Below, piece after piece: positions 45,386 through 54,609 of a DNA stretch of 64,000 nucleotides (within the stretch, counting starts at the first letter, position 1; every line of letters starts with the position of its first letter). Position numbers and translations under genes: made by a program. The notes beneath the pieces are model-generated. The model saw nothing but the letters and a program-made list of their open reading frames with translations, did no database searches and was not told where the DNA came from. The stretch is from Megalobrama amblycephala (lineage: Eukaryota > Chordata > Actinopteri > Cypriniformes > Xenocyprididae), in contig NC_063044.1 of the NCBI RefSeq assembly GCF_018812025.1, forward strand, positions 69,362,847-69,426,846, written 5' to 3'.

Positions 45386-46230
45386 ATGGTCTGTTTACTG
45401 TTTGTCATAAATGTCATCAGCTCCCGCCTTGATCTCATAACAAGACTGAAGGAGAACATGAAGAGCAGACAAACATATGACAAGGTCTTCCAAAGCATAT
45501 GGGGTGCATCTGGTATGTTACAGTGTCGCTCCGTAAACCATGATATTAAGTTCATTACACACTTTACAATCTATTGAATATTTACTCTCAGGTGTATGGT
45601 CTTTAATACTTTGCCCACATGGCATTGTATACAGCATCAAATTTAATCTATGTGCTGAAAGTCCCAGGGACTCCTATTACATTATCATCACGGACCAATG
45701 GTGGCATGAAGGTGTTTTGCAGCTGAAGTGAACTTTTCCTGTAAGTTTGCTTTGGGAAGCTATTTCGAACTTCCAAAAAGAACACAAAACGAACTTTGTT
45801 TTAGCCTGATTTTGTTCGAAATGATGCCACAGTTTTTTCTTCGATTTCGTTTGAAGTATATCGGGCCTTTATGAAGGCAGACTGTCTGAACCCACAGAAG
45901 ACAAGGTGAAGGCAGCCAGGGATGGAAAATTGCAGGTGTCACTGCCATGGCTACATGAAAGGGTTCACTGTGAGGAGGAAAATGCTCATCTGGTCACTGG
46001 ATCATCTGAGCACTATGTCTTAAATGAACGCTTCCAAGAGAAGAATGCCACAGATCCAAAGGACATACTGCGCAGGATCCAACTCGTCCCTGAGCCGAAA
46101 GGGTGGTTAAATAGCCAAATTGCCGAGCAGTTTTTTTTTTGTTTTGTTTTTTGCCAAAATGGGTAAAAGTAACTACTTCTTCCTGGAATTTAACATTATC
46201 TGTACAGACTCTGTAACTCATTGCCAAGAT
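45386..46230 (+). pseudogene. HMGXB3-like gene fragment (several exon pieces)
   Basis: Three coding-like pieces occur in order. They are RLKENMKSRQTYDKVFQSIW (about 45445-45505), an exon entered after CTCTCAG with CPHGIVYSIKFNLCAESPRD (45595-45731), and a longer piece with LQVSLPWLHERVHCEEENAH, VTGSSEHYVLNERFQEKN and EPKGWLNSQIAEQFF (about 45898-46137). The combination resembles the C-terminal region of fish proteins annotated as HMG-domain-containing 3-like. Frames are interrupted (T run at 46131-46150, stop codons), so this is a broken copy. The first piece is also in unit 1, with a deletion. The family name is from memory of conserved phrases, not from a search. Confidence 0.45.
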
Positions 46231-46530
46231 CATTCTCATAGGTGATGATGCCTCTCAAAAGAGGAATACTGTTCCTCGATTCGATGTTTGCACAGTGGGA
46301 ACAAGGCTTTGGCCACAAGCCATACCGGGACATCTTGAGGTTAACAGGATGATCTGTTTCAGCAGTCACGTTCCCCTAATGCAACTACTTTCGGCAGTCA
46401 TGTTCCTTTGTCTTGCCAACTTTAGAGCATCTAGTCTTAGCAGTTATGTTCTCCTGACTTGTCAAGGCTGCTTGGACAAACTATACATAGTTATTGTACC
46501 TCTTTACGTTCAGAGGATGTAAGCATTGTT

Positions 46531-46640
46531 CCCTGACAGCAACATAGTGTCGGGCCAGATCCGACCCACATCTGGTCCGCATGTAAACCACATGTACCAG
46601 ATGTGGGCCGGATCTGGGCCACACTATGTTGCTGTCAGGG
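46531..46640. mobile_element. Palindromic MITE, perfect 20-bp terminal inverted repeats
   Basis: The element starts CCCTGACAGCAACATAGTGT and ends with the exact inverted complement. The inner region is also nearly palindromic (GGGCCAGATCCGACCCACAT against ATGTGGGCCGGATCTGGGCC). The length is 110 bp. An orthologous copy at 62754-62861 has diverged slightly. On either strand its transcript would fold into a long hairpin. Confidence 0.85.
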
Positions 46641-47006
46641 TTTGCATCTCATGTTCAACCAAACACTCAATGATCTGCATTTCTGAAACTGTTTGTGTTC
46701 CCCAGAATTACACTGTGTGTATTTAAATTAAGTATTCCTCGTAATCCTTTCTTGATTTTCATCAGGACTGTTGAACAAAAGCTCATGCCTGGGCCATGGG
46801 CCACAAGAACAACATGTATAATATCGATAGTCATTGTAAATTCTTTATAATGGGTGTTCTTTCTTCAAACAGAGGTTATCCCTATAACATTTTGGTATTG
46901 ACTGTGGAGTATTCATAGTTATGGTGAGTTGCCAAGCTCATTTTCAGGATGTTTATTGATGTCCACATGACATCCATTGTGTCCTCACCATGTCCATTAT
47001 GCCCAC

Positions 47007-47744
47007 TAAAGGGTTTGTTCACCCAAAAATGAAATTTGTCACTTATCACTCTCCCACATCATTCCACATCCGTAAGACCTTCGTTCATCTTCAGAAAACA
47101 AATTAAGATATTTTTGATAACATCTGAGAGTATATGATCCAGCAATTGTCATTACATTCCTTTTGAGGTCCAGAAAGGTAGTAAAGCCATCAATAAAATA
47201 GTCTCGTCGCTTCATAACATTAAAGGTATAGTTCACCCAAAGGTGGAAATTCTGTCATCAAAGGAAGATATTTGGAAGAATTTTCATAACCAAGCAGATC
47301 TCACACACCATTGACTACCATAGTATGAAAAAAAAAAAAAAAAAATACTATGGTAGTCAATGGTGTGCGAGATCTGCTTGGTTACGAAAATTCTTCCAAA
47401 TATCTTTCTTTTGTGTTCAGAAGAACAAAAAAAAAAAAAAAAATACAGGTTTTGAACAACTTGAGGGGGAGTAAATGGTGACAGAATCATCTTTGGGTGG
47501 ACTATCCCTTTAAGGTTGAACCAATGTAGTCACATTGATTATTTAATCAATGTCTTTTCTACCTTTCTGGACCTCAAAAGGTGCAAGGACATTGCTGCCT
47601 ATGTGTGGATCAGATACCCTCGGATTTCATCAAAAATATCTTAATTTGTGTTCCAAAGATGAACAGAGGTCTTTCGGGTTTGGGACAACATGAGGGTGAG
47701 TGATACGTGACAAAAATGTCATTTTTGGGTGAACTAACCCTTTA
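47007..47744. mobile_element. Two nested palindromic MITEs
   Basis: The outer element begins TAAAGGGTTTGTTCACCCAA and ends, inverted, GGGTGAACTAACCCTTTA. The inner element (47220-47513) begins TAAAGGTATAGTTCACCCAA, ends TGGGTGGACTATCCCTTTA, and interrupts the centre of the outer one. The inner arms meet at an A-run (about 47330-47345) flanked by CATAGTAT and ATACTATG. These are the abundant cyprinid palindromes with TTAAAGGG ends; both lack coding capacity. Unit 1 keeps only the right halves. Confidence 0.85.
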
Positions 47745-47937
47745 ACACTTTTACTGAGCACCTAATTTTATTCATCTTGGTGAATTAATACTCATCCAAA
47801 GACATGGCAACATATTATCCTTTCTGCCTACAGTATGCCTGTATGGAGGCAGCATTTGATTTCACCACTGTCTTAGTGTTGACATGAAAATGTTTGTTAA
47901 TTGTGGTGAGTTACATTGCAACTGTTCTCATCTTCAG

Positions 47938-49391
47938 TCTGACATGCCATATCTGAGGAGGTGGTGGAGCAAGGTTTTGCTGGAGAACCTTGTGATTGAG
48001 GGGTATGGTTTGTGAAACGAAAAGTAGCACATTAATAGATACTACTATCAAAGTGGGAAAGCATGATGAATTTATTTAGTCAAGTTCAATTGCAGACATG
48101 GTCGAAGATTTGCCCATTTTACACCGGAAGGCAGGGAGATGGGGGATGGAAGGCCGCCGCCTGTCTTTCGTGTCCCCAGGAAAAGGAGACGTAGCACTTT
48201 GGTAATATTTTGGTGAAAAGTAGTGAAAGAAGCATGTATAAATGTGTAGCTGTTTCATAAGCAATCTGTTTTTTTATGTTTTACATTTTGAAGGGACCTA
48301 CACTCCCAGCAAAGATGTCGAGGGTTTCACAGGATGACATTTTACATGTGTTTGCATGTGTCTATCACTTTAATGTTGATGAAAATGGCTTGTAATGACT
48401 CTTTATTAAATTATGTTTCATTTCTACAGTTACCAGATGACATTCTCAAGAGGATCCTTGTCTTTGTACTAAAAGACGGCTGCTCTGCTATCCTCAGCCT
48501 GGCTCTGACATGGCAGAAATTCAACAATACTGTCAGCCAGGAGCATTTTTGACAGGAGGCGCACTTCAGATGGCTCACTTTATATGTAGCTTGGAGCCAC
48601 TGCAGTGACGATGTAGCGGCTCAAGCGTGCAGTGTGGACCGGGCGTTAAAGATTTTTTCATTTAATATGTCTGAATTGTGAGTTAATATACTGTCATCAT
48701 CTTGTTTTAAAGGATTAGTCCACTTTTAAATACACTTTTCCTGATAAATTTACTCACCCCCATGTCATCCAAGATATCCATGTCTTTCTTTCGTCAGTCG
48801 AAAAGAAATGAAGGTTTTTGAGGAAAACATTCCAGGATTTTTCTCCTTCTAGTGGATTTCAATGGCTACCAACAGGTTGAAGGTCCAAATTGCTGTTTCA
48901 GTGCAGCTTCAAGGGCTTTAAACGATACCAGATGAGTAATAAGGGTCTTATCTAGCGAAACGATCGGTCATTTTCGAAAAAAATACAACCGTTTATGCTT
49001 TATAAACAAAATATCGCCTTGAACGTACTTTCCGCTTCCGCATTCTTCATAACGCTTACGCTGAATGTTCTACGCCTTCCCTATTCTACTTATGTAACGA
49101 ACGCGGCGCCAGTTTCGTTTTTTACCGTAAGTTGAATGTGGACTAATCCTTTAATACTGAACAGGTGTAGTGAATTGGAAAATACTTTCCGAGAGTCATC
49201 AAATCTACAGAAAGCCTTACACCATCTCTAGGTGTCGCAGACTACAGTGCAGCCAGCTTTACAAAGACTGTGGGGCTGGCTACCAAGGAAAAGGACAATG
49301 GGGAGTGCTTTTGGGATTTTACTCCTCAGATGAGCATCCTGGCTACTGTATCTGGGATTGCTTTATAGACGATGGAGGTGTTGAACAGTGA
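47938..49391 (+). pseudogene. F-box gene remnant, copy 2
   Basis: Coding pieces on the plus strand are: SDMPYLRRWWSKVLLENL after CTTCAG (47938-48000); a basic piece HGRRFAHFTPEGREMG ending PRKRRRSTL before GTAATA (about 48098-48202); an F-box-like exon entered at 48430 (LPDDILKRILVFVLKDG, then SLALTWQKFNNTVSQEHF) with a TGA at 48550-48552 where related sequence would continue in frame as QEAHFRWLT; and a last exon at 49165-49391 (VNWKILSESHQIYRK, CSQLYKDCGAGYQGKG, DEHPGYC) with its own stop. The F-box would recruit SKP1 of an SCF ubiquitin ligase. The parent gene is not identified. The in-frame stop suggests a pseudogene. Confidence 0.5.
48707..49154. mobile_element. MITE with TTAAAGGATTAGTCCAC ends
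   Basis: The left end TTAAAGGATTAGTCCAC and right end GTGGACTAATCCTTTAA are exact inverted complements 448 bp apart, with TTAA borders. There is no coding capacity. It lies in the intron before the last exon of the F-box gene remnant and ends ten bases before the acceptor AG. A fragment of the same family (GATAATTTACTCACCCCCAT) appears at about 63255. Confidence 0.88.
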
Positions 49392-50056
49392 AGTGTGTGT
49401 GTATGCAATGTCTTTACTGTAACATGGTCACTTGCAGTTCAAGTGTTGTCAATATAGTTCAAAAAGTTTTTTTTGAACCGGGTGCAGCTGTTTTCATGGG
49501 CAAAGCTGAAGTGATTCTACAGTGGATATAGGCTTCTCATCGAGTTCTCTGTCCTGTTTCCCCACATTGTAGCATGTGTGTATGTGCTTTATCAAATCTT
49601 GTGTGGAGCTTGAATTGTTAACGGTATTGGCTGGTAAAAATTAAGTTGCAATTTTAAAATTAGGAAAAATCTATTGTTTGTTTGTTTTGGCCAATTTAAA
49701 CCCACTGAGCTGAGCCACTTGTTTCCTTTCATAAATTATAGGATACTTATCCTTACAGAAAAATTTTGTGTTGTATTGTTGTGTTTGTGGAAGCAGGAGA
49801 TGGAGACGGAACTCCTGGCGACACTTATTAACTGTGTCAAAACTGGTTGTTTTGAATGTGTAGTATGTAACATGCTCAAACAAAACTGTTAAATTGTGGA
49901 AATTATTCTTCATTATTTTACTGTGGTTAATTTGTATGTGATTTTGCTTTAAACACAAAATTCTGATTAAGACTCAAACTATTCATAATTAAAAAATTTA
50001 ATATAAAGTAATTTAATGTTTTATTTAATGTTTACTGCTAAATATCACAAACATAA

Positions 50057-50536
50057 TGTCACGATCATTGCTCGTTCCTGTTCACTCCGGACTCCATTTC
50101 CCATAATCCTCCCTGTCAATCACATGCACTCACTCCACCAATCACCTGTTGCCACATACAGCCATGCACACTCCACACTAATCACCACACCCAGCTGATA
50201 CTCATTACCAGGACTATAAAAGATTCACACACACACCACCTCACCGCGAAGTCTTGATTACCTTGTGTGTCATTTCTGAGCGTTTATTCCCTGTCTGTTT
50301 GGCCTGTTACCGTTTGGACTGTTACCCTGTTTATCCCTGTCTGCTGCCTGCCTCGACCTCTTGCTTGTATACCGACCCGTTGCTGCCTGTCCTGATCTTT
50401 GCCTGTCCCTTGACTACGACTCTGCCTGTTCCTCACTGTTCCTGTTTGTTCCTGTTTTGACCCTGCCTGTACGACCACTCTCACTTGTAAATAAATGCTG
50501 CACTTGGATCTCCCGCCTGAGTCTCCATTCGTTACA
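50057..50536 (+). repeat. 5' LTR of gag-only element
   Basis: This TG...CA LTR contains TATAAAAG at 50215-50222 and a polyadenylation signal AATAAA at 50490-50495. Transcription would start near 50245. Confidence 0.93.
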
Positions 50537-50593
50537 GAAGACTTCGCGCCAACCAGATCCAGCAGCTTCGGTGAGCGTCTTTCCCGTCTCAAC

Positions 50594-52003
50594 ATGGACC
50601 CAGCAATGCAACTGATCAGTCTCCGCCAAGGTACCCGTACCCTCGAGGTGCACATTCAGAACTTTTTGGATATTGCTTATCTATCCGATCTGCCGGACTG
50701 TGCCCTCATTGACTTCTTCGCTTATGGATTAAACGAACCACTAAAGGACTGTGTACTCACCAATGGTCCCTGCGGATCGTTCATTGAATTCCTGGACTTT
50801 GCCTTGCTCGCAGTTGGTTCGACTTTCACTGTGGGAGTCGCGGAGGATTCCGACACGACGGTGAATCCCGTAATGGCTGCCAAGCCCGAGAACACACACA
50901 AAATGGCGGTCACTACAACGAGTCACGTCGCCGCTGATCACCCAGAGCAACGTCACGCCTTCGTTGATCACCCAGAGCAATGTTACGTCGCCGCTGATTG
51001 CCCAGAGCAACGTCACGCCTTCGTTGATCACCCAGCGCAATGTCACGTTGCCTCCAGATCAGTCAGGGAGCGGAGAGGACTACGTTCCAGTGTGGCTGAT
51101 CCTCCACTGACTACGGTCCGAGCAGCTGGCATCCCCAATTCCTCGCCGGCCACTTCGCTCTCAAACCAGTCGGCCGCTTCGCTCTCAAGCCCGGTGGCCG
51201 CTTCGCTCTCAAGCCCGCCGGCCGCTTCGCACTCAGGCCCGGCGGTCGCTTCGCACTCAAGCCAGCCGGTTGCAACGCTCTCAAGTACTCCGGTTGCAAC
51301 GCTCTCAAGTTTGCCTGTATCTACGGACAAGATGGCCGCATCGCCTGTGTCTACGGACAAGATGGCCACATCGCCTGTGTCTACGGACAAGATGGCCGCA
51401 TCGCCTGTGTCTACGGACAAGATGGCCGCATCGCCTGTGTCTACGGACAAGAGGGCCACATCGCCTGTGTCTACGGACAAGATGGCCGCATCGCCTCATC
51501 CTCGGAAGAGGAGGAGGAGGAGGAGGAAGGCTCCTTCTATTCTTCCCCTTCTTACACCCAAGCTCCTCGCTCTGCCGGCGCCACCTGTGCTTCTTGCCCT
51601 GCCGGCGTCACCTGTGCTTCTTGCCCTGTCGGCGCCATCCACGCTTCTCGCCCTGCCGGCGCCACCCAAGCTTCTAGCCCTGCCGGCGCCACCCAAGCTT
51701 CTAGCCCTGCCAGCGCCGCTCAAGCTCCTTGCGCTGCCAGCGCCACCCAAGCTTCCAGCCCTGCCAGCGCCATCCACGCTTCCAGCCCTGCCAGCGCCAT
51801 CCAAGCTTCCAGCCCTGCCAGCGCCGCTCAAACTCCTTGCGCTGACAGCGCCACTCAGGCGTCTTGCCCTGCCGGCTTCACCCACACGCCTGGCCCTGCC
51901 GGCGCCACCCGAACTCCTTGCCCACGAACCTGCGACGGGCCCCGCTGAAATCCCCAAGAACTTTTTTGGGGGGGGGGCAGTATACCTAGGGGTGGGGAGC
52001 TAG
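50594..52003 (+). CDS. Gag-like protein with minisatellite-encoded tail
   Basis: The chosen start, MDPAMQLISL at 50594, is the first ATG outside the LTR; an in-frame ATG at 50495 lies in the LTR end. The product is about 469 residues. Residues 1-85 resemble Gypsy gag in fish: LISLRQGTRTLEVHIQNF, LSDLPDCALIDFFAYGLNEP and FLDFALLAVGSTFTVGVAE (part of the capsid region). Then follow four His/Glu repeats (DHPEQRHAFVDHPEQ), a Ser/Ala/Pro region, six 10-residue repeats PVSTDKMAAS, a basic patch (RKRRRRRRK) and about thirteen 9-residue repeats of the type LLALPAPPK. No zinc knuckle is seen; the basic patch may bind RNA. The frame is intact. Confidence 0.75.
   Translation: MDPAMQLISLRQGTRTLEVHIQNFLDIAYLSDLPDCALIDFFAYGLNEPLKDCVLTNGPCGSFIEFLDFALLAVGSTFTVGVAEDSDTTVNPVMAAKPENTHKMAVTTTSHVAADHPEQRHAFVDHPEQCYVAADCPEQRHAFVDHPAQCHVASRSVRERRGLRSSVADPPLTTVRAAGIPNSSPATSLSNQSAASLSSPVAASLSSPPAASHSGPAVASHSSQPVATLSSTPVATLSSLPVSTDKMAASPVSTDKMATSPVSTDKMAASPVSTDKMAASPVSTDKRATSPVSTDKMAASPHPRKRRRRRRKAPSILPLLTPKLLALPAPPVLLALPASPVLLALSAPSTLLALPAPPKLLALPAPPKLLALPAPLKLLALPAPPKLPALPAPSTLPALPAPSKLPALPAPLKLLALTAPLRRLALPASPTRLALPAPPELLAHEPATGPAEIPKNFFGGGAVYLGVGS
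51314..51493 (+). repeat. Minisatellite, six 30-bp units
   Basis: Six tandem units contain CTACGGACAAGATGGCC at 30-bp spacing (51321, 51351, 51381, 51411, 51441, 51471). The unit length is a multiple of three, so the gag-like frame stays open. One unit has GAG for GAT, giving Arg for Met in the next codon. Confidence 0.95.
51563..51930 (+). repeat. Minisatellite, about thirteen 27-bp units
   Basis: The units are variants of CTTCTAGCCCTGCCGGCGCC plus CACCCAAG. They encode the Leu/Ala/Pro repeat tail of the gag-like protein. GC content is far above the surrounding DNA. Confidence 0.9.
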
Positions 52004-52519
52004 TGGGTGGGGAGCTAGTGGGTGGGGAGCTAGTGGGTGGGGACCCTGCCCAGCCACTGCTGTCATGGCCATTTATGGACTGTAGCCCACTAGGGTCGTT
52101 TATGGACTGTAGCCCACTAGGGCCATTTATGGACTCATTGCTGCGGCTGCCCAAGCCACCTGACCTGCCGTGGTTGCCCAAGCCACCTGACCTGCCGTGG
52201 TTGCCCAAGCTACCTGACCTGCCGTGGTTACCCAAGCCACCTGATCTACCGTGGCCGCCCGAGCCACCTGACCTGCTGTGGTTGCCTGAACCACCCGACC
52301 TACCGTGGCTGCCCAGGCCATCTGACCTGCCGTGGCCGCCTGAGCCACCTGACCTGCCGCGGTTGCCCGACCCACCTGACCCACCGTGGCTGCCTGAGTC
52401 CCTGGGGCTGCATTGGAGATTCCGTCCCCGTCTGCCGTTAGATCTCCAATGCACCCACCCCCCCTCCCTAGCTGTTCCTTTTACGGCGCGAGGACGCGCC
52501 TTCCGGGAGGGGGGCGTTA
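52004..52519 (+). repeat. Non-coding tail of LTR element with nine 27-bp units
   Basis: After the gag-like stop, three copies of GTGGGTGGGGAGCTA (to about 52040) and three of ATTTATGGACT (to 52135) lead into nine units at 52150-52392 of the form CCCAAGCCACCTGACCTGCC plus GTGGTTG. The plus frame through it stays open (repeating PKPPDLPWL) but lacks its own ATG at the left edge and lies after the gag stop. It could be expressed only by readthrough or frameshift. The polypurine tract closes the segment. Confidence 0.85.
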
Positions 52520-52999
52520 TGTCACGATCATTGCCCGTTCCTGTTCACTCCGGACTCCATTTCCCATAATCCTCCCTGTCAATCACATGCACTCACTCCA
52601 CCAATCACCTGTTGCCACATACAGCCATGCACACTCCACACTAATCACCACACCCAGCTGATACTCATTACCAGGACTATAAAAGATTCACACACACACC
52701 ACCTCACCGCGAAGTCTTGATTACCTTGTGTGTCATTTCTGAGCGTTTATTCCCTGTCTGTTCTGCCTGTTACCGTTTGGACTGTTACCCTGTTTATCCC
52801 TGTCTGCCGCCTGCCTCGACCTCTTGCTTGTATACCGACCCGTTGCTGCCTGTCCTGATCTTTGCCTGTCCCTTGACTACGACTCTGCCTGTTCCTCACT
52901 GTTCCTGTTTGTTCCTGTTTTGACCCTGCCTGTACGACCACTCTCACTTGTAAATAAATGCTGCACTTGGATCTCCCGCCTGAGTCTCCATTCGTTACA
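52520..52999 (+). repeat. 3' LTR of gag-only element
   Basis: This LTR is the same length as the 5' LTR. Visible differences are GCCC for GCTC near the start, TTCTGCC for TTTGGCC, and TGCCGCC for TGCTGCC. Confidence 0.93.
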
Positions 53000-54115
53000 C
53001 ATAATGTGTACTTTCTAAAACACATTGTTACATTGGTAGTTGAACTGTTTGGTCAAAAAACAAACATGAACAAAAGACAGAGGCCCTCAAAACACTGATT
53101 TTAAACCTTCTCATATGTTTTAAAGTCTAGTGCAAATTGCTGGGGGAAAAAAGTATTCAACACCTTCGTGTCATAAACCATAAAAGCTTAATAGAGTACC
53201 TCAGGGATGACATATTTTTGTAGGCCAACCTGGAAGTTAGCGGTGCACAGGTTCTCTCGATCAAAAGCCCATAGACTTTTTCCCATAGACTTCACAGTCG
53301 CAAAAAATAAGCTCTGTGTTTAACAAAGGGTTATGACACTTACACGTTTTGTCTGTCAAGATAATCTTTAACACAACATTTATACATTCTGAAGCCTAAA
53401 TAAAGTGGTCAGATATAAAAAGCTAACAGTAGGCTATAAACAGACTACAGCACACCATGGTCGTGGATCAACGTCACCACCACAAAGCTTCCTCAAACTT
53501 TATTTAGAAAACATGCTCTCTGATTATGATCTGCACTGTGTATAAATACTTTTCCACTTTTTCATGAAAGATGCTGTCCAAACGTCTAAAGTCCCCGCCA
53601 AAAGAAGTAGTCCCTTTTAGCAACTTGTTAGCAACCACCACAATAAATGTTTAAAAGCTCACAAGCAGTTTATAACTGGTGTGTTTTATGTCATAGATCA
53701 AAACATGAAAATATTTAGAAGCTTTGTTAACCACAGACCTTATTTCAGGTGATTTAACAAAAACCCATTCAAAAAACTCATTGACTTTAGGGGGATGGAA
53801 CCAGAAGTCCTAACATGGTAACTCGTTTCCGGGTTTTGCCTACAAAAACACGTCATCCCTGAGGTACTCTATATACCGCTTCGATACGATTGTTTCAACT
53901 ACTTCCTTATTATGTGTGAAGATCCGCTCGGCCGCTCCACTAGTGGAGGTGACGTATTTCCGCTCTTGAGTGGAGCTCCACTTACCCGTTACTGCATATA
54001 ATACGTGACATATTTGCTTTCTGTTATTATCTACCATCACAGCTAAAGGATTACCACTAGCGACTAGCTGTGGTCTCTCTCAGCCGGAAGTAAGATGACA
54101 AAACGAACACAATGG

Positions 54116-54502
54116 CATACCTACTGTTTGGTGAGTGTTAGTATTTATTGTCAAGTCAAGTCAATTCTTTGTTTTTGTTCGTGTTTATGTTTGGTATTTT
54201 GGATCACTTTAATAAAACTGCACTTGGGTTCAAAACTACGCTCGCCTCCAGTGGACTCCCTTTACAGAAAAGAGAGAGACCTCTAATTACTTTATAATTA
54301 GAGTAATAATTATAAAATTATGTTTAACAGGTGTAACTTAGTAAGTAACTTATCATTCACAAATAAATAAAATAAAAATAAAAATCAAACAAACATATTT
54401 AATCTTTTTAACACATTTATTAGCCTCCATTAAACATTTCTAATGGAAAGTCAATGAATCAAAGAAGCTTGTTTCTTCTACACTGATTCTTCACATGCTG
54501 GT
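54116..54502. other. Intergenic DNA before lectin copy 2
   Basis: Positions 54116-54270 have no counterpart in unit 1. A GTCAAGTCAAGTCAATTC repeat (54154-54171) and CACTTTAATAAAACTGCAC could be the tail of a short element. From about 54270 the match to unit 1 (34440 onward) resumes. Confidence 0.4.
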
Positions 54503-54609
54503 TCATTTCGCACACACATAGGGCTTAGATTCATCACATTTCTCTTCTTTCCAGTTGCCATCTGTTGAAAGACAGAGAAAATATAGCTGTTTTTATCATT
54601 TGTGTTATG

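Larger units (their letters stand above)
45367..49485. repeat. Duplicated unit 2, left part
   Basis: This is the counterpart of 24300-25779 and more complete than unit 1: it retains the block 45690-47340. It also contains MITEs (46531-46640, 47007-47744, 48707-49154) and the plus-strand gene remnants described separately. The block 46252-47000 recurs a third time at 62470-63240. Confidence 0.8.
50057..52999 (+). mobile_element. Young Gypsy-derived LTR element, gag-only
   Basis: Two 480-bp LTRs (50057-50536, 52520-52999) begin TGTCACGATCATTG, end TTCGTTACA and differ at only about four positions by eye. A 5-bp target duplication CATAA flanks them (50052-50056, 53000-53004). Unit 1 has the empty site with one CATAA. 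A purine-rich tract (GGGAGGGGGGCG, 52505-52516) precedes the 3' LTR. The interior, under 2 kb, encodes only a gag-like protein with repeat arrays and has no protease, polymerase or integrase. It is therefore non-autonomous but young. Confidence 0.95.
49486..54115. repeat. Duplicated block, unit 2 copy, split by an LTR element
   Basis: Positions 49486-50056 and 53000-54115 together match 32076-33770 of unit 1 closely over the whole length, apart from small indels. The match breaks only for the LTR insertion 50057-52999. The right end has ATGACAAAACGAACACAATGG followed by a different continuation from unit 1. 49392-49485 is short unmatched DNA. Confidence 0.85.

Noticed and set aside
47220..47513. 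MicroRNA-precursor-like hairpin
   Set aside because: The hairpin is fully explained by a palindromic MITE with TTAAAGGG-type ends; the arms are far longer than a microRNA precursor.
51314..51493. Regularly spaced direct repeats resembling an array
   Set aside because: The 30-bp units are contiguous, with no unique spacers, and lie in a eukaryotic gag-like frame. This is a minisatellite, not a CRISPR array.
51043..51957. Several antisense open frames of 65-153 residues with repetitive Gly/Arg/Asp protein
   Set aside because: They are the complementary readings of the in-frame minisatellites. The three-base periodicity keeps all frames open, so openness is no evidence of coding.
50495..52003. 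Proline/alanine-rich 502-residue host protein
   Set aside because: Identical LTRs, a target duplication and an empty site show it belongs to a retroelement. The Met at 50495 lies inside the LTR, so a later start was preferred.
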